DNA of 64,000 nt, from NCBI GenBank assembly GCA_002335055.1, contig DDCH01000004.1, positions 204,731 through 268,730 of the forward strand. The letters are read 5' to 3'. Shown piece by piece: positions 24,153-33,580 of this stretch; the first letter of the stretch is position 1; every line of letters starts with the position of its first letter. The notes under the pieces are model-generated. The model ran no database searches and was not told where the DNA came from. It saw nothing but the letters and a program-made list of their open reading frames with translations. This DNA is from Sulfurimonas sp. UBA2011 (GTDB lineage Bacteria > Campylobacterota > Campylobacteria > Campylobacterales > Sulfurimonadaceae). Made by a program: the position numbers and the translations under genes.

Positions 24153-27020
24153 TTATATCTCTTTTATAACAATAAACTCACCATTTTCATAAGAATAGAC
24201 TTTTTTAGCCTCTCTATCTATGATGACGGGGCGAATCCATTCATTTAAAATAAATTCTTTTGCGATAGAATTCTCTACTGCTTTACCTACCATTTCTAAA
24301 GGTGCCTCAACAAATGAGATAAGACGAACCGGTTCGTGGTATGCTTCACCTTCTAAAAATACAGACTGAATAGGTAGCCCAATTTTTAAGTCACTGTAGT
24401 TACCACTAAATACACCGACTTTTGATACGACGTTGTGATACACTTTTGAACCTGCACCATAGACATGGTTATCAACTGTAGAGAAGTAATGTTCTAGATT
24501 AATCCACTCACCTACAATTAATGGTCCATCAAAAATAGCTGTAAGAATTTCAGCATCTTGGTTATCTACTTTATAGTCATAAGAGTGCATAAAAAATCTA
24601 TTGTTAAGTTCTAGGTGTTTAGTATAAGACCTTGGCCCTGCAAATACACCCATATTACGTGCTAGTCCCCACTCAGGTCTAGTCTCAGACCAGTCCATAG
24701 ACTTTATAAGCATCTCTTCTTTTGTGTTTGTAAAAGGAAGAGTTTGTGATCTCTCCTCACGTGAAAGTTGTGATGCCTTGTTGAAGTCATCTTTAATTTT
24801 TGAAAACTTTTCAGACTGTTCATCATTTAAAATTTCAGTATCAAAAAACTTAATTTCATCAGTTGATGTAATATGAAGACCAGGCATAAACCTTGTATTT
24901 TCTGGAAGATGAATGCCTTTTTCTTTGATTTTTTCTCTAACATCTGGAGTATTAGCAATCATACAAAGCGCACGTGTGTTTGGTAAACTAATATTTCCAC
25001 CACAAGCACCACAATCAAGTGCTGATTCAAAAGGATTATTATCAGAAACAGATCCATGTCCAATTATTGTAATAAATTCTGGAAAGTTTTTCACCTGTCC
25101 AATCATTGTTAAGTATTTATATAGATAAGAAACTTTTTCTTCTAAGGTAAAACCAACCATAGCAAGCTTTTTCTTTTGGTACTCATAATCTTCTGGTGTA
25201 ATCTGATATGATGTTTTAAGCTCATCGATCAAAGTGTCAGGTAAGTCCTTTTTTAATGCTTCATTAAAAAGAAGGTGTTTACGAAGATTTTCTACATCAT
25301 CATCAGTACAGTTTTTCTTATCATGATCATCTAAAACAGCATGAATAATCTTAGTATGCAGTTTTTTAACATAAAATTCAATTTCATCTGATGAGAGTTT
25401 ATCAAGTGTGTAAGTCGTTTTTGGCTTACTTGGTTTCATCTTAGAAAAGAACTTGTTTGTTTTGATCGGTGAAAATGTTTTACCAAATAAAGTAATACCA
25501 AAAATCCAACCAATGGCTTCTACCATTATATATGGAGTATATGGGTTGTTCTTTAAGTCACTTAAAACTTTTTTTGTCGTTTTGTAAGTTCCTTTTTTTG
25601 AACTGTACTCTTCATGTACTTCAACCGGTAATTCAAATACAACATTTTGTGGTTTAATGATAGCAGGTGCTAAAAAAAGCTCATGTGCTTTGTCAAACTC
25701 TACAAAGGCTATAGGAAGACCAAGAAAACCTCCCGCTCCAAAAGTTTCATAGGCACCTTGGCTTTCAATTGAGCGGCGCATAACTTCTGAACGAACATCT
25801 AAACAAAAAGTTGCTGAGGCTATTGCTTTTTCTTTTACAGGTACAACATTAACAACTTCATCTACATAATGACTAATATATGTGTCTTCTAAAGATTTAA
25901 GCCAGATATACCCTTCTTCTTCTCGTAACTTATCTAAAATAGGAGAGAGCTCAGTTAAAGGAAGTTTACTTTGCAGAACTTCATTTGAGTGTTGAATTTG
26001 AAGTGCATCTAAATGTAATTCATTTTTAACATGGTCTGCTAAGACCTTTGAAGTCTCTTCCTTGTCTTCTAACTCATCTAAAGCTATTCCAAATAGCATA
26101 TTTTTATGTTTGAGTAGTTGTAAAATTACATCACTTAAGTTTGCTTCAGCATATGCAGCAAAAATCTTAAAAGTACTAATCTTATTCGTTTTTACTGCTT
26201 TGAGTTCATAGTAGAGTCTAATAGCCATATAGTCTATAAGCTCAGATGGATACTCTTGTTGTGAAACATTATCTGGATCTTCTGAACGATACTTAATAAA
26301 TCCTGCCCAACCATGAAGTTTAAGAAGGTGTGTTAAAAAGTAAGACTCAATGTCCTCTACTTGAAGTTCTTTAAATGCCTCTTCTACAAAACTCTCAGCA
26401 TTTTTTGGATAATCCACAGCCTCAAAAAGTTTAAAAACCTCAAACATACCTAAGTTTCTGTTTGGCATAGGCATTGTAGTCTGGTCTTCATCTAGAAAAC
26501 GAGAGATAAATTCAATAATACTCTTTTCAATTCCATCTTTATCATCAAGCCCAAAGAGTGCATCATTAATCTCATATAGAGTCATGTGTTTGATAAGTTG
26601 GGCTAACCATGCTTTCTCATCAGAATATAAAGAGTGTGACTGTAAGTATGCATATAAATCATCATCAGTTTTTTCTACTTTAGAAATAAGTTCTACTCTA
26701 AGACTTGACCATAAAGGACTTACTTCCATTAAGAACTTCTTAGCAAACTCTAAAGGAATATTAAAACCCTTGTCTGTGAGAACTTTTTTGATATTTTCTT
26801 CAAATATGCTATCGTTAATTTTACCTTCTTCATAAAGATCTTTGTAATATGAAGAGTCCATGTAAACCTGACCACCAAAAATACTTTTAGCCTTACTCAG
26901 TCCATCTTTAAAGTGCATGTTTTCAAAACCCTTTAAAGGGTTATGATGAATAAACGATCCAATAGGCCAATAATGCGGTACGGTGCTCTTTACAGCATTA
27001 AGTTTTTCTATAATACTCAT
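24153..27020 (-). CDS. dabA: Inorganic carbon transporter subunit DabA (DUF2309)
   Basis: 955 residues. DabA is a peripheral membrane protein with a beta-carbonic-anhydrase-like zinc site, thought to hydrate CO2 vectorially when coupled to DabB. The four metal/catalytic positions are all present: C406-x-D408 in FCLDVRSE, H655 in GHGS and C670 in DCGACGG. The N-terminal GSFIHHNPLKGFE signature of DUF2309 is also intact. ATG overlaps the stop of the preceding membrane gene (4 bp). Followed by two small ECACF proteins. Sits between two CO2-fixing oxidoreductase operons, so it probably feeds the reductive TCA cycle. Confidence 0.93.
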   Translation of the reverse strand: MSIIEKLNAVKSTVPHYWPIGSFIHHNPLKGFENMHFKDGLSKAKSIFGGQVYMDSSYYKDLYEEGKINDSIFEENIKKVLTDKGFNIPLEFAKKFLMEVSPLWSSLRVELISKVEKTDDDLYAYLQSHSLYSDEKAWLAQLIKHMTLYEINDALFGLDDKDGIEKSIIEFISRFLDEDQTTMPMPNRNLGMFEVFKLFEAVDYPKNAESFVEEAFKELQVEDIESYFLTHLLKLHGWAGFIKYRSEDPDNVSQQEYPSELIDYMAIRLYYELKAVKTNKISTFKIFAAYAEANLSDVILQLLKHKNMLFGIALDELEDKEETSKVLADHVKNELHLDALQIQHSNEVLQSKLPLTELSPILDKLREEEGYIWLKSLEDTYISHYVDEVVNVVPVKEKAIASATFCLDVRSEVMRRSIESQGAYETFGAGGFLGLPIAFVEFDKAHELFLAPAIIKPQNVVFELPVEVHEEYSSKKGTYKTTKKVLSDLKNNPYTPYIMVEAIGWIFGITLFGKTFSPIKTNKFFSKMKPSKPKTTYTLDKLSSDEIEFYVKKLHTKIIHAVLDDHDKKNCTDDDVENLRKHLLFNEALKKDLPDTLIDELKTSYQITPEDYEYQKKKLAMVGFTLEEKVSYLYKYLTMIGQVKNFPEFITIIGHGSVSDNNPFESALDCGACGGNISLPNTRALCMIANTPDVREKIKEKGIHLPENTRFMPGLHITSTDEIKFFDTEILNDEQSEKFSKIKDDFNKASQLSREERSQTLPFTNTKEEMLIKSMDWSETRPEWGLARNMGVFAGPRSYTKHLELNNRFFMHSYDYKVDNQDAEILTAIFDGPLIVGEWINLEHYFSTVDNHVYGAGSKVYHNVVSKVGVFSGNYSDLKIGLPIQSVFLEGEAYHEPVRLISFVEAPLEMVGKAVENSIAKEFILNEWIRPVIIDREAKKVYSYENGEFIVIKEI

Positions 27021-27748
27021 AGTAGTATCTCCTTAAGTCCATATAGACTAAACAATAGTAACATACCAACGATAAGCATGTGTGGTATTTTTTCTTTTAT
27101 TGTCATATGTACATAATGTATGTTTGCGTTTGGTCTTCCAAAAAGTGTTTTTTTCATTACACCCATAGAAAGAAAAAAGTTACCAAAAAAGAGTGTTATA
27201 ACAACAGCAAACCAAAGAGGATTCGACTCGCTTCCTAAAATATAGTGTAGAAAAAAGAGTGAATTTGGAAAAGGTGGATATAGCGCTACTGCAATCAGGT
27301 AAAAAGTTAAGTAACTACCAATGTATGGTCTCACTAGTGTGATCCCTGTTATGTAACGATAATTAGCACTACCATAGTTTTTCTCATAAAATCTTCCTAT
27401 CAAGTAGAGACCTGAAAGGGATAAAAGAAGAGAAAGACTATATAAAGAACTCTCTCCTTCATAAAGAACAAAAAATGGAGCATTAACAAATATAAAATAA
27501 TATGCAAGTTTATAAAAGTTTGTTGTTTTTGTTGCTCTATAGATAGTAAAGACTGCATTTATGAGTGAAATAATTACAAGTGATGTTTTATGCTCATTTG
27601 GTACATACAGTGAAAGCCCAATATTAGATAAAAGTGCAAAAGCACTCAGTAAAAATATATGCTTACTTTTAATAGCAGGAATTTTTTCCAATATAAGATA
27701 ATAAGGAACTCCTGCGGCTAATATCAAAAATAGAATATTATAGATCAT
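27017..27748 (-). CDS. Multi-span membrane protein between dabB and dabA
   Basis: 243 residues with about seven or eight hydrophobic segments and little soluble sequence. The stretch YLTFYLIAVALYPPFPNSLFF resembles the G/PPF loop before a discontinuous helix in NuoL/M/N-like antiporter subunits, so it may be a shortened, diverged relative; no lysine/glutamate pair typical of a full proton channel is obvious. It overlaps dabB by 11 bp and dabA by 4 bp, so all three are surely co-expressed. RBS AAGGAATAAAA. A third structural component of this transporter is a reasonable inference, since the standard Dab operon is described with only A and B. Confidence 0.75.
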   Translation of the reverse strand: MIYNILFLILAAGVPYYLILEKIPAIKSKHIFLLSAFALLSNIGLSLYVPNEHKTSLVIISLINAVFTIYRATKTTNFYKLAYYFIFVNAPFFVLYEGESSLYSLSLLLSLSGLYLIGRFYEKNYGSANYRYITGITLVRPYIGSYLTFYLIAVALYPPFPNSLFFLHYILGSESNPLWFAVVITLFFGNFFLSMGVMKKTLFGRPNANIHYVHMTIKEKIPHMLIVGMLLLFSLYGLKEILL

Positions 27749-29354
27749 TTTTATTCCTTTTTAGGGCTTTAATAATATTAAAGAAGTAACCTTCTTTTGC
27801 TAGAAATTTATAAAATGACCATTTAAGGCTATTTTTGTTTTCGTTAGTTTTAAGGACTTTTGCAAAGTGTTGTGTATACATAAATAACCACCCTACAATC
27901 ATAATAGCGGCTAAGATAACAAGTAACATAATAGTAGTTATGTTAAATGTTGCTGCTTCATAAAAGAGAATTGCATTTTCTCCGTAGATAAAATGTTCTA
28001 ATGATAAACCAATAAACTCATATGTAAAAAGAATAATAACAAATGAACTTACAAGTGCTAATATAACCTTGAATGAGTCGGCTTTAGATACTTTAAAGAA
28101 TGAGAGAAAAAGTTGTGTACCAGTTAACCAAGCAAAGGCCAATATAATGATAGAAGCATTAAGCTCAAAGAAGTCATCAGTTAATACCATTTTTACACCT
28201 ACAAAAGTCACAACAGGTAAGATAGTGAAAAAAGCTAAGTAGTTAAACAGTTTTTTACTATTACTTTTAATCTTTTCTTCCCAAAAGAGCTCATATGTAA
28301 GGCGTTTAGGTAGGTTTGAGTCATGACGCGCTAACTTAATCAATGCTCCTGACTCTAAAAAGAGTGTAGCTTTGAATATACCATGGACTATGAGGTGATA
28401 AATAGCAAGAGAGAAAGCACCAAGGCCTATCTCCATAATCATATATCCCATCTGTCCAACTGTGGAGTATCCTAAAGAGCGTTTGATATCAGAGACAACA
28501 AGCATAATCAAAGAGGCAAAAATTGCTGTTACTAAACCAACTACAAAAGCGATGTTAAGTACAGCAGGTGCAAGTAGTAAAAGAAAAGCGAGTTTGTTAA
28601 GTAAAATTCCTCCTACATTAACTACACCAGCATGCATAACAGCAGATACAGGAGTAGGGGCTTCTGATGTATATGGTAACCAGATATGAAAAGGCATAAT
28701 AGCTGACTTCATCATAGCCGCTATTAAAAAGAGTAAACCAATAACAAAAATCATTGGATTATCTACTGGTTCATGCGACATAGCTAACCATTTCTCACTT
28801 AATATAGTTAAGTCTAAACTATCAAATGTTTGATATGTTAAGATAATAGCGATTATAAAGACTAAATCGGCAGCTTTATGAATTATCATAACCCATTTTG
28901 CATTTTTTACAGCAGTGTTTGAGCCGACATTAAATGAAACAAGCAGATATAAACTAATACTAAGTAGTTGCCAAGCAAGAGCAAGTACTATAAGGTTGTT
29001 ACTCATTACAAATAGATATATAGAAGCGAAGATAAAGTTTAAAAGAATAAAAAATCTTCTATAACCTGCTTCATCCCACATATACTTAGTTGCATACTTT
29101 CTTATGACAAGACCGAGTATAGCAACATAAGGGACTAGTATCGCTGAGAGTTCATTATATACAAGAAGGCCATCAAAGCCAATAATCTGTGTATCATTAC
29201 TTATGACATAATATGTACCATACAATGCAAGTAGTGCTATCATACTTGAAAGCATGATACTAACCCTTGGTATAAGTTCTTTTTTTCCGATAAATAGCAA
29301 TAAGAATGCTATGAAAATTGGGATACCCGGAATGAGTAATATTATTTTTTCCAC
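27738..29354 (-). CDS. dabB: Inorganic carbon transporter subunit DabB (NuoL/Mrp-like)
   Basis: 538 residues, proton-translocating NADH-dehydrogenase/Mrp antiporter fold (PF00361): AIMPFHIWLPYTSEAPTPVS, SALMHAG-type helix (here AVMHAGVVNVGG), and SLGYSTVGQMGYM are clear. DabB conducts the cation that drives DabA. A longer frame starts ATG 29369, but GTG at 29352-29354 has CAGGAG six to seven bases upstream while the ATG has none, so I prefer the GTG. First gene of the dabB-X-dabA-ECACF operon, divergent from the second oxidoreductase operon. Confidence 0.9.
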   Translation of the reverse strand: MEKIILLIPGIPIFIAFLLLFIGKKELIPRVSIMLSSMIALLALYGTYYVISNDTQIIGFDGLLVYNELSAILVPYVAILGLVIRKYATKYMWDEAGYRRFFILLNFIFASIYLFVMSNNLIVLALAWQLLSISLYLLVSFNVGSNTAVKNAKWVMIIHKAADLVFIIAIILTYQTFDSLDLTILSEKWLAMSHEPVDNPMIFVIGLLFLIAAMMKSAIMPFHIWLPYTSEAPTPVSAVMHAGVVNVGGILLNKLAFLLLLAPAVLNIAFVVGLVTAIFASLIMLVVSDIKRSLGYSTVGQMGYMIMEIGLGAFSLAIYHLIVHGIFKATLFLESGALIKLARHDSNLPKRLTYELFWEEKIKSNSKKLFNYLAFFTILPVVTFVGVKMVLTDDFFELNASIIILAFAWLTGTQLFLSFFKVSKADSFKVILALVSSFVIILFTYEFIGLSLEHFIYGENAILFYEAATFNITTIMLLVILAAIMIVGWLFMYTQHFAKVLKTNENKNSLKWSFYKFLAKEGYFFNIIKALKRNKNDL

Positions 29355-29829
29355 TGTAACTCCTGACATTTTTTATTAATAGTATAAGACTTTTAGCATT
29401 TATATTTTTAAGTTAAGTTAAATATATAAATGAATTTAGATAGTAAAGCTAATATTTAGTGACTCTATCAGTTTACCATATTTGTAATACATTTCGACAG
29501 ACTATTGTTAAAGGTGTAAAAAGTAATACTGTTTTGAAAATAAAAGATAAATTTTACATGACTTGTTACACTTTGTAGCACAAGTATAGTGAACCTAAAA
29601 ATAAAATCTGATTGATTTAATTAAATCATCGACAAATTTGTGTTTATATTAGGTAAAATCTTAACTAAATAGATAAAATAAGATTGTAATGTCTTAAATT
29701 AAAGAGAATTAAAAGGTTATTTGAGTAAAGTGCTATTCGAGAAACATAAATTATAGTTTAAAACTATTGTTAGGTCTTATTTATATAAGAACTGATACCA
29801 ATGTTTAAGTCATCATTAAGGAGTAAATA
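29355..29829. promoter_or_regulatory. 475-bp divergent control region, dabB versus oxidoreductase operon 2
   Basis: AT-rich, no gene seen on either strand. Must hold the promoters of the carbon transporter and of operon 2. An imperfect inverted repeat ACTTGT...ACAAGT at 29561-29585 contains TTGTTACAC, the same core as in the 19-bp repeats at 23277 and 23329 and the TTGTTACA at 23787. AAGGAG at 29818-29823 is the ribosome binding site for the delta gene. Confidence 0.55.
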
Positions 29830-30054
29830 ATGTATTATGTAGCAAAAGTTAATTCTGACATGTGTGCTGAATATAAATGTAACACTTGTACTTTATATTG
29901 TCCAGAAGCGAATACGCTAATGTTCAATAAGGATGGTAACACATCTTGGGTCGATGAAGATAGATGTAAGGGGTGTGCACTATGTGTGTACGTATGTACT
30001 GATATGCTTGATCGTAACTGTATTACGATGGAAATGGCTGGTCACGAAGAGTAG
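29830..30054 (+). CDS. 2-oxoacid:ferredoxin oxidoreductase delta (4Fe-4S) subunit, operon 2
   Basis: 74 residues; same eight cluster cysteines (12, 17, 20, 24, 46, 49, 52, 56) as its twin at 19074-19298 and an identical amino-acid sequence, with only synonymous DNA differences. Here it is the first gene and is separated by 142 bp, including a probable promoter, from the rest of operon 2, so it can be expressed on its own as a ferredoxin. Placement at the front recalls Hydrogenobacter forDABGE. Confidence 0.92.
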   Translation: MYYVAKVNSDMCAEYKCNTCTLYCPEANTLMFNKDGNTSWVDEDRCKGCALCVYVCTDMLDRNCITMEMAGHEE

Positions 30055-30166
30055 ACTCAGTAGTGTTGTACACATTGTGTATTATGTATGAGGTTATTTA
30101 GTAACAGTGAAAACTGTGTTTAGATAGTTGAAATACAAGAAAATAAATCTATAGTTAGTATTTAAT

Positions 30167-30172
30167 TATAAT
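30167..30172 (+). promoter_or_regulatory. -10 box before the operon 2 E subunit
   Basis: TATAAT at 30167-30172, 25 bases before ATG 30197, with AGGAG as ribosome binding site. A short hairpin ACAGTGAAAACTGT at about 30104-30117 lies between the delta gene and this box and could attenuate readthrough. Confidence 0.5.
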
Positions 30173-30196
30173 ATATAAAAATTTATAGGAGAACTT

Positions 30197-30766
30197 ATGG
30201 CAAATCAAGGCCCCGCGTATTATTCACCGTATCCTGCGGCATTATATGAAGGTGTAATTACACCACCAGAAGGAAAAGCACTTTTATTAGAAGAAGTGGT
30301 AGACGAAGAAATTGCAATGAGAGAAATCGCAAAGCAAATGTTAACTAAAGAAAATGCAACAATTTTCCCTGGTCCACAAGTGTTATATGGTTACAATGAA
30401 GAAGCAAAGAAAAAAGCTACTCTAATTAAAGAGATGGCTGAAGTTCTTAATGCTAAAATGATTCCAATGTATGACTACAGACCAAAGTATCCTAAAATTG
30501 ATGCTGAAGTTGAAATCAATCCAAATCACCCGAACTTAACAATTTGGCATAACAACATTAAAGCAGCAATTTTTATTGGTGTTCACTGTCACTATGCTAA
30601 CGTTGCATTAAAAATGGTTAGATGTGAAACAGATTGTTACACTATCGCTATTTGTGGTTTGTCAGGGCATGAAGATGCTATGGCTACATTAAGAGATCAG
30701 CATTCTTCAGAACTTGAGAAATTTATCAAGATAGCTAGAGAAGTAAAAGCAGAACTAAAATTATAA
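30197..30766 (+). CDS. Fifth (E) subunit of the oxidoreductase, operon 2
   Basis: 189 residues, the core form of the E subunit: TIFPGPQVLYGY, YDYRPKYPKID, EINPNHPNLTIW, GVHCHYAN with H130-C131-H132, and LSGHEDAMATLRDQH. Lacks the C-terminal extension of the operon 1 copy. RBS TAGGAGAACTT. The strong conservation of the H-C-H block between the two copies points to a shared essential function in this enzyme class, which remains undetermined. Confidence 0.85.
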   Translation: MANQGPAYYSPYPAALYEGVITPPEGKALLLEEVVDEEIAMREIAKQMLTKENATIFPGPQVLYGYNEEAKKKATLIKEMAEVLNAKMIPMYDYRPKYPKIDAEVEINPNHPNLTIWHNNIKAAIFIGVHCHYANVALKMVRCETDCYTIAICGLSGHEDAMATLRDQHSSELEKFIKIAREVKAELKL

Positions 30767-30781
30767 GAAAAGGAGAACTAA

Positions 30782-31981
30782 ATGGCATCAATTAAAGATA
30801 TGACAGATACACATAACTGGTCTGGACAGAAATTAGTTACAGCAGATCACATGCTTTTCGAAGCACCACGTGAAAAGCACTTCATGACTGGTTCTGAAGT
30901 TTTAAAAGAAGCGGTAAAAAGATGTACAGTAGATGCATCAGTATCTTACCCAATTACACCACAATCAGAAGCAGCTCACCTTATCGGTGAACTATGGGCT
31001 GAAGGTTATGTTGGTACATACTTCCGTGGAGAAAATGAGTTCGGTGTTATGTCAGAAGTTGCTGGTTGTGCAATGGCTGGAGCAAGAACTATTACTACGA
31101 CTTCAGGTCCTGGTACACTTAGAGCAATGGAAAACTTTCCACAATGGTCTGGTACAAGAATTCCTTGTCAACTAATCCTTATGGCTCGTGGTATTAACTC
31201 ACCACTTACTATTCAACCTGATAATCTTGAAGTTACATTCATGTTAGAAACTGGTTGTATGATTTGGTATGCTGAAAATGTTCAAGAGTTATTTGACATG
31301 AGTATCGCTGCATTTATCGTTGCTGAAAAGCCTGATGTACATGTGCCTATCGTTACTGTTGTTGATGGTTTCTTTGTATCTCATACACGTGAGTCTGTAA
31401 TGTTACCAGCTGATGATATCGCTCTTTTACCTTACGAGCCATACAAATCTCCATTACCTCCGATTGATTCTGAAACTCCTCCAGGTCGTTTCTTAAGAGA
31501 TCCATTTGTAATGAAGTCTAACTATATTTCTTATGCAACTCACGCTTCATGGCAGTGGGAAGTGAGATCTGCAGTTGAGCGTTCACGTCCATATGCTAAG
31601 CACTTCCTTAACGGTCTTGTTCATGTAACTGGAGCTCCTGACGCTGAAATCGCATTTGTTACTTGTGGTACTGCTTCTCATCAAGCAAAAGAAGCTGAAA
31701 GAGAGTTAATGAAACTTGGTGTTAAAACTAAGGTTATTAAACTTAGAACTATCAGACCATTTCCAAAAGAAGAACTTCTTGCTGAGCTTGAAGGCGTTAA
31801 ACATATTTTCGTACCAGAATTCAACGTTGTTGGTTGGTTAGAAAAAGAAGTTAAAACTGCTCTTCATAACAATCACACAGCTGAAGTTGTTGGTGGCCCT
31901 AGAGTTGCTGGTGGTATGAGTATGCCTGCTGAAGCGATTCTTAAAGAAGTGTTTGAACACATTAACGTAGAAGGAAAATAA
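30782..31981 (+). CDS. 2-oxoacid:ferredoxin oxidoreductase alpha subunit, operon 2
   Basis: 399 residues. SVSYPITPQSEAAHLIGEL near residue 57 carries the YPITP motif; then ENEFGVMSEVAGCAMAGA and TTTSGPGTL, and LRTIRPFPKEE in the C-terminal domain. RBS AGGAGAACTAA. Differences from operon 1 cluster around residues 90-150 (for example METxC versus MMHCG), plausibly where substrate choice is set. Part of a compact E-A-B-G block. Confidence 0.92.
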   Translation: MASIKDMTDTHNWSGQKLVTADHMLFEAPREKHFMTGSEVLKEAVKRCTVDASVSYPITPQSEAAHLIGELWAEGYVGTYFRGENEFGVMSEVAGCAMAGARTITTTSGPGTLRAMENFPQWSGTRIPCQLILMARGINSPLTIQPDNLEVTFMLETGCMIWYAENVQELFDMSIAAFIVAEKPDVHVPIVTVVDGFFVSHTRESVMLPADDIALLPYEPYKSPLPPIDSETPPGRFLRDPFVMKSNYISYATHASWQWEVRSAVERSRPYAKHFLNGLVHVTGAPDAEIAFVTCGTASHQAKEAERELMKLGVKTKVIKLRTIRPFPKEELLAELEGVKHIFVPEFNVVGWLEKEVKTALHNNHTAEVVGGPRVAGGMSMPAEAILKEVFEHINVEGK

Positions 31982-31982
31982 G

Positions 31983-32852
31983 ATGGCAATTGATATATAC
32001 AAAATCAACCCTGAATTCCGTGACATTATGCCTAAAGAGATTATTGATCTTGAGGAAAATGCAACATGGGCTCAAAACCGAATAAAACCACGTGGTATTA
32101 AAGAAATGCCAGATACTAAAGAGATTCTAGAAGAACACTCTTTATGTGCTGGTTGTCCTGAATCTGCTGCACTTAGATATGTTCTAGCAGCATTACCATG
32201 TCCAGAAGAGACTATAATTGTTAACTCAACTGGTTGTACTTCTTTGATGTTCCCACACATCGCACTTCATACTGTTCACTCACTTTTTGGTAATCAAAAT
32301 GCTGTTGCAACTGGTATTAAGCGTGTTCTTGACTGGAGATTTCCAGATAAGCAAAAAGATGTTATGGTTCTAGCTGGAGACGGTGCTACTGTTGATATCG
32401 GTCTTGACTATACACTTCAGTCTTTCTTTAGACAAGAAAATATCACTACAATTTGTTTTGATAATGAAGTTTATGCAAATACTGGTGGACAAGAATCAGG
32501 TGCAACTCCAAAAGGTCAAGTTTTCAAAATGGCACCTTTAGGTAAGAAATTTGAAAAAGTTAAAATGTGGGAATTAGCTACTACTGCTGGTTGTCATTAT
32601 ACTATGAACATGACTGCTTCTGCTCCTAAAGCAGTTGCTAAAGCTGTTCGTGAAGCTATTTTAGTTGCAAGAGAAATCGGACCAACATTCCTTAACATTT
32701 ATACTCCTTGTATTCTTGAAATTGGACTTAGTGCAAATGAAGGTCTTGGCGAAATGAAAGATCAAGATAAAGATAGATTTGCATCTTACAAGTTTGTTTC
32801 TCCAGAAGCAGAAGAATACTTGAAAAAATGTAAAGCAGAAGGAAAGTTATAA
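31983..32852 (+). CDS. 2-oxoacid:ferredoxin oxidoreductase beta (TPP) subunit, operon 2
   Basis: 289 residues. Cluster cysteines C55, C58 and C85, with a further Cys in YTPCILE; TPP motif GDGATVDIG at 132-140 and FDNEVYANTGG. One base separates it from the alpha stop, and its TAA overlaps the gamma ATG. Shorter C-terminus than the operon 1 beta. Together with alpha it carries out reductive carboxylation of an acyl-CoA. Confidence 0.92.
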   Translation: MAIDIYKINPEFRDIMPKEIIDLEENATWAQNRIKPRGIKEMPDTKEILEEHSLCAGCPESAALRYVLAALPCPEETIIVNSTGCTSLMFPHIALHTVHSLFGNQNAVATGIKRVLDWRFPDKQKDVMVLAGDGATVDIGLDYTLQSFFRQENITTICFDNEVYANTGGQESGATPKGQVFKMAPLGKKFEKVKMWELATTAGCHYTMNMTASAPKAVAKAVREAILVAREIGPTFLNIYTPCILEIGLSANEGLGEMKDQDKDRFASYKFVSPEAEEYLKKCKAEGKL

Positions 32853-33574
32853 TGGCTAAAGATTCAATCAAAGTAAGACTTCCGGGTCTTGGTGGTCAAG
32901 GTGCAGTTACAGCTGCACACATCGCAGCTACTGCTGCTGATACTGAAGGATACTTCGCTGTGTCTAATCCATTTTTTGGTGCAGAAAAGCGTATGGCTCC
33001 ATCTGAGTCTTATGCAAGAATAGGTACTGTGCCTATTTACGATAGAGGGGAAGTAATTTATCCTGATATCGTTATGATTTTCCACCCACAAGTTATTACT
33101 ATGGGTAAATCATACACTATGCCTTTTTATGCTGGTATTAAAGATAATGGTCTTGTTATTATTAACTCTGATATTGATCTTTTAACTGATGTTGATAAGA
33201 GAATTCTTGCTGACAAAAATGTTAAAGTACTTACTCGTGACTTTACTAAGTTTGCAATTGAGCAAGCTGGTACTGAACTTGCTACAAACATGGCTATGCT
33301 TGGTGCATTATTTGGTGCTCTTGGTACAATCTCTAAGTCTGCTATTGAAGAGGGAATCAAAGATAGATTCCTTAAGAAATATACAGCTTCTGGTGGTACT
33401 GCTACACTCGATTCAGTTATTGAAAAGAAATTTAAGAAAAAGAAAGAACTTATTCAAAAAAATCTTGATACTGCATCAGCTGCTTATGATTTAACTGCTG
33501 CTTGGGCTAAAGAAGTAGGACTAGAACAAATTCTAGAACCTTCTAAGCACAACAACGGTAACATCGTAAAGTAA
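32852..33574 (+). CDS. 2-oxoacid:ferredoxin oxidoreductase gamma subunit, operon 2
   Basis: 240 residues. LPGLGGQGAVTAAHIA at the N-terminus and FFGAEKRMAPSESYARIG mark the POR gamma domain. TAATG overlap with the beta gene. The last 30 residues (AAWAKEVGLEQILEPSKHNN) have no counterpart in the operon 1 copy. Last gene of the operon; a strong hairpin follows seven bases later. Confidence 0.9.
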   Translation: MAKDSIKVRLPGLGGQGAVTAAHIAATAADTEGYFAVSNPFFGAEKRMAPSESYARIGTVPIYDRGEVIYPDIVMIFHPQVITMGKSYTMPFYAGIKDNGLVIINSDIDLLTDVDKRILADKNVKVLTRDFTKFAIEQAGTELATNMAMLGALFGALGTISKSAIEEGIKDRFLKKYTASGGTATLDSVIEKKFKKKKELIQKNLDTASAAYDLTAAWAKEVGLEQILEPSKHNNGNIVK

Positions 33575-33580
33575 TAATTT

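Noticed and set aside
19074..33574. The two oxidoreductase operons as a recent segmental duplication
   Set aside because: Alpha, beta, gamma and E are well diverged and gene order differs; only delta is identical in protein.
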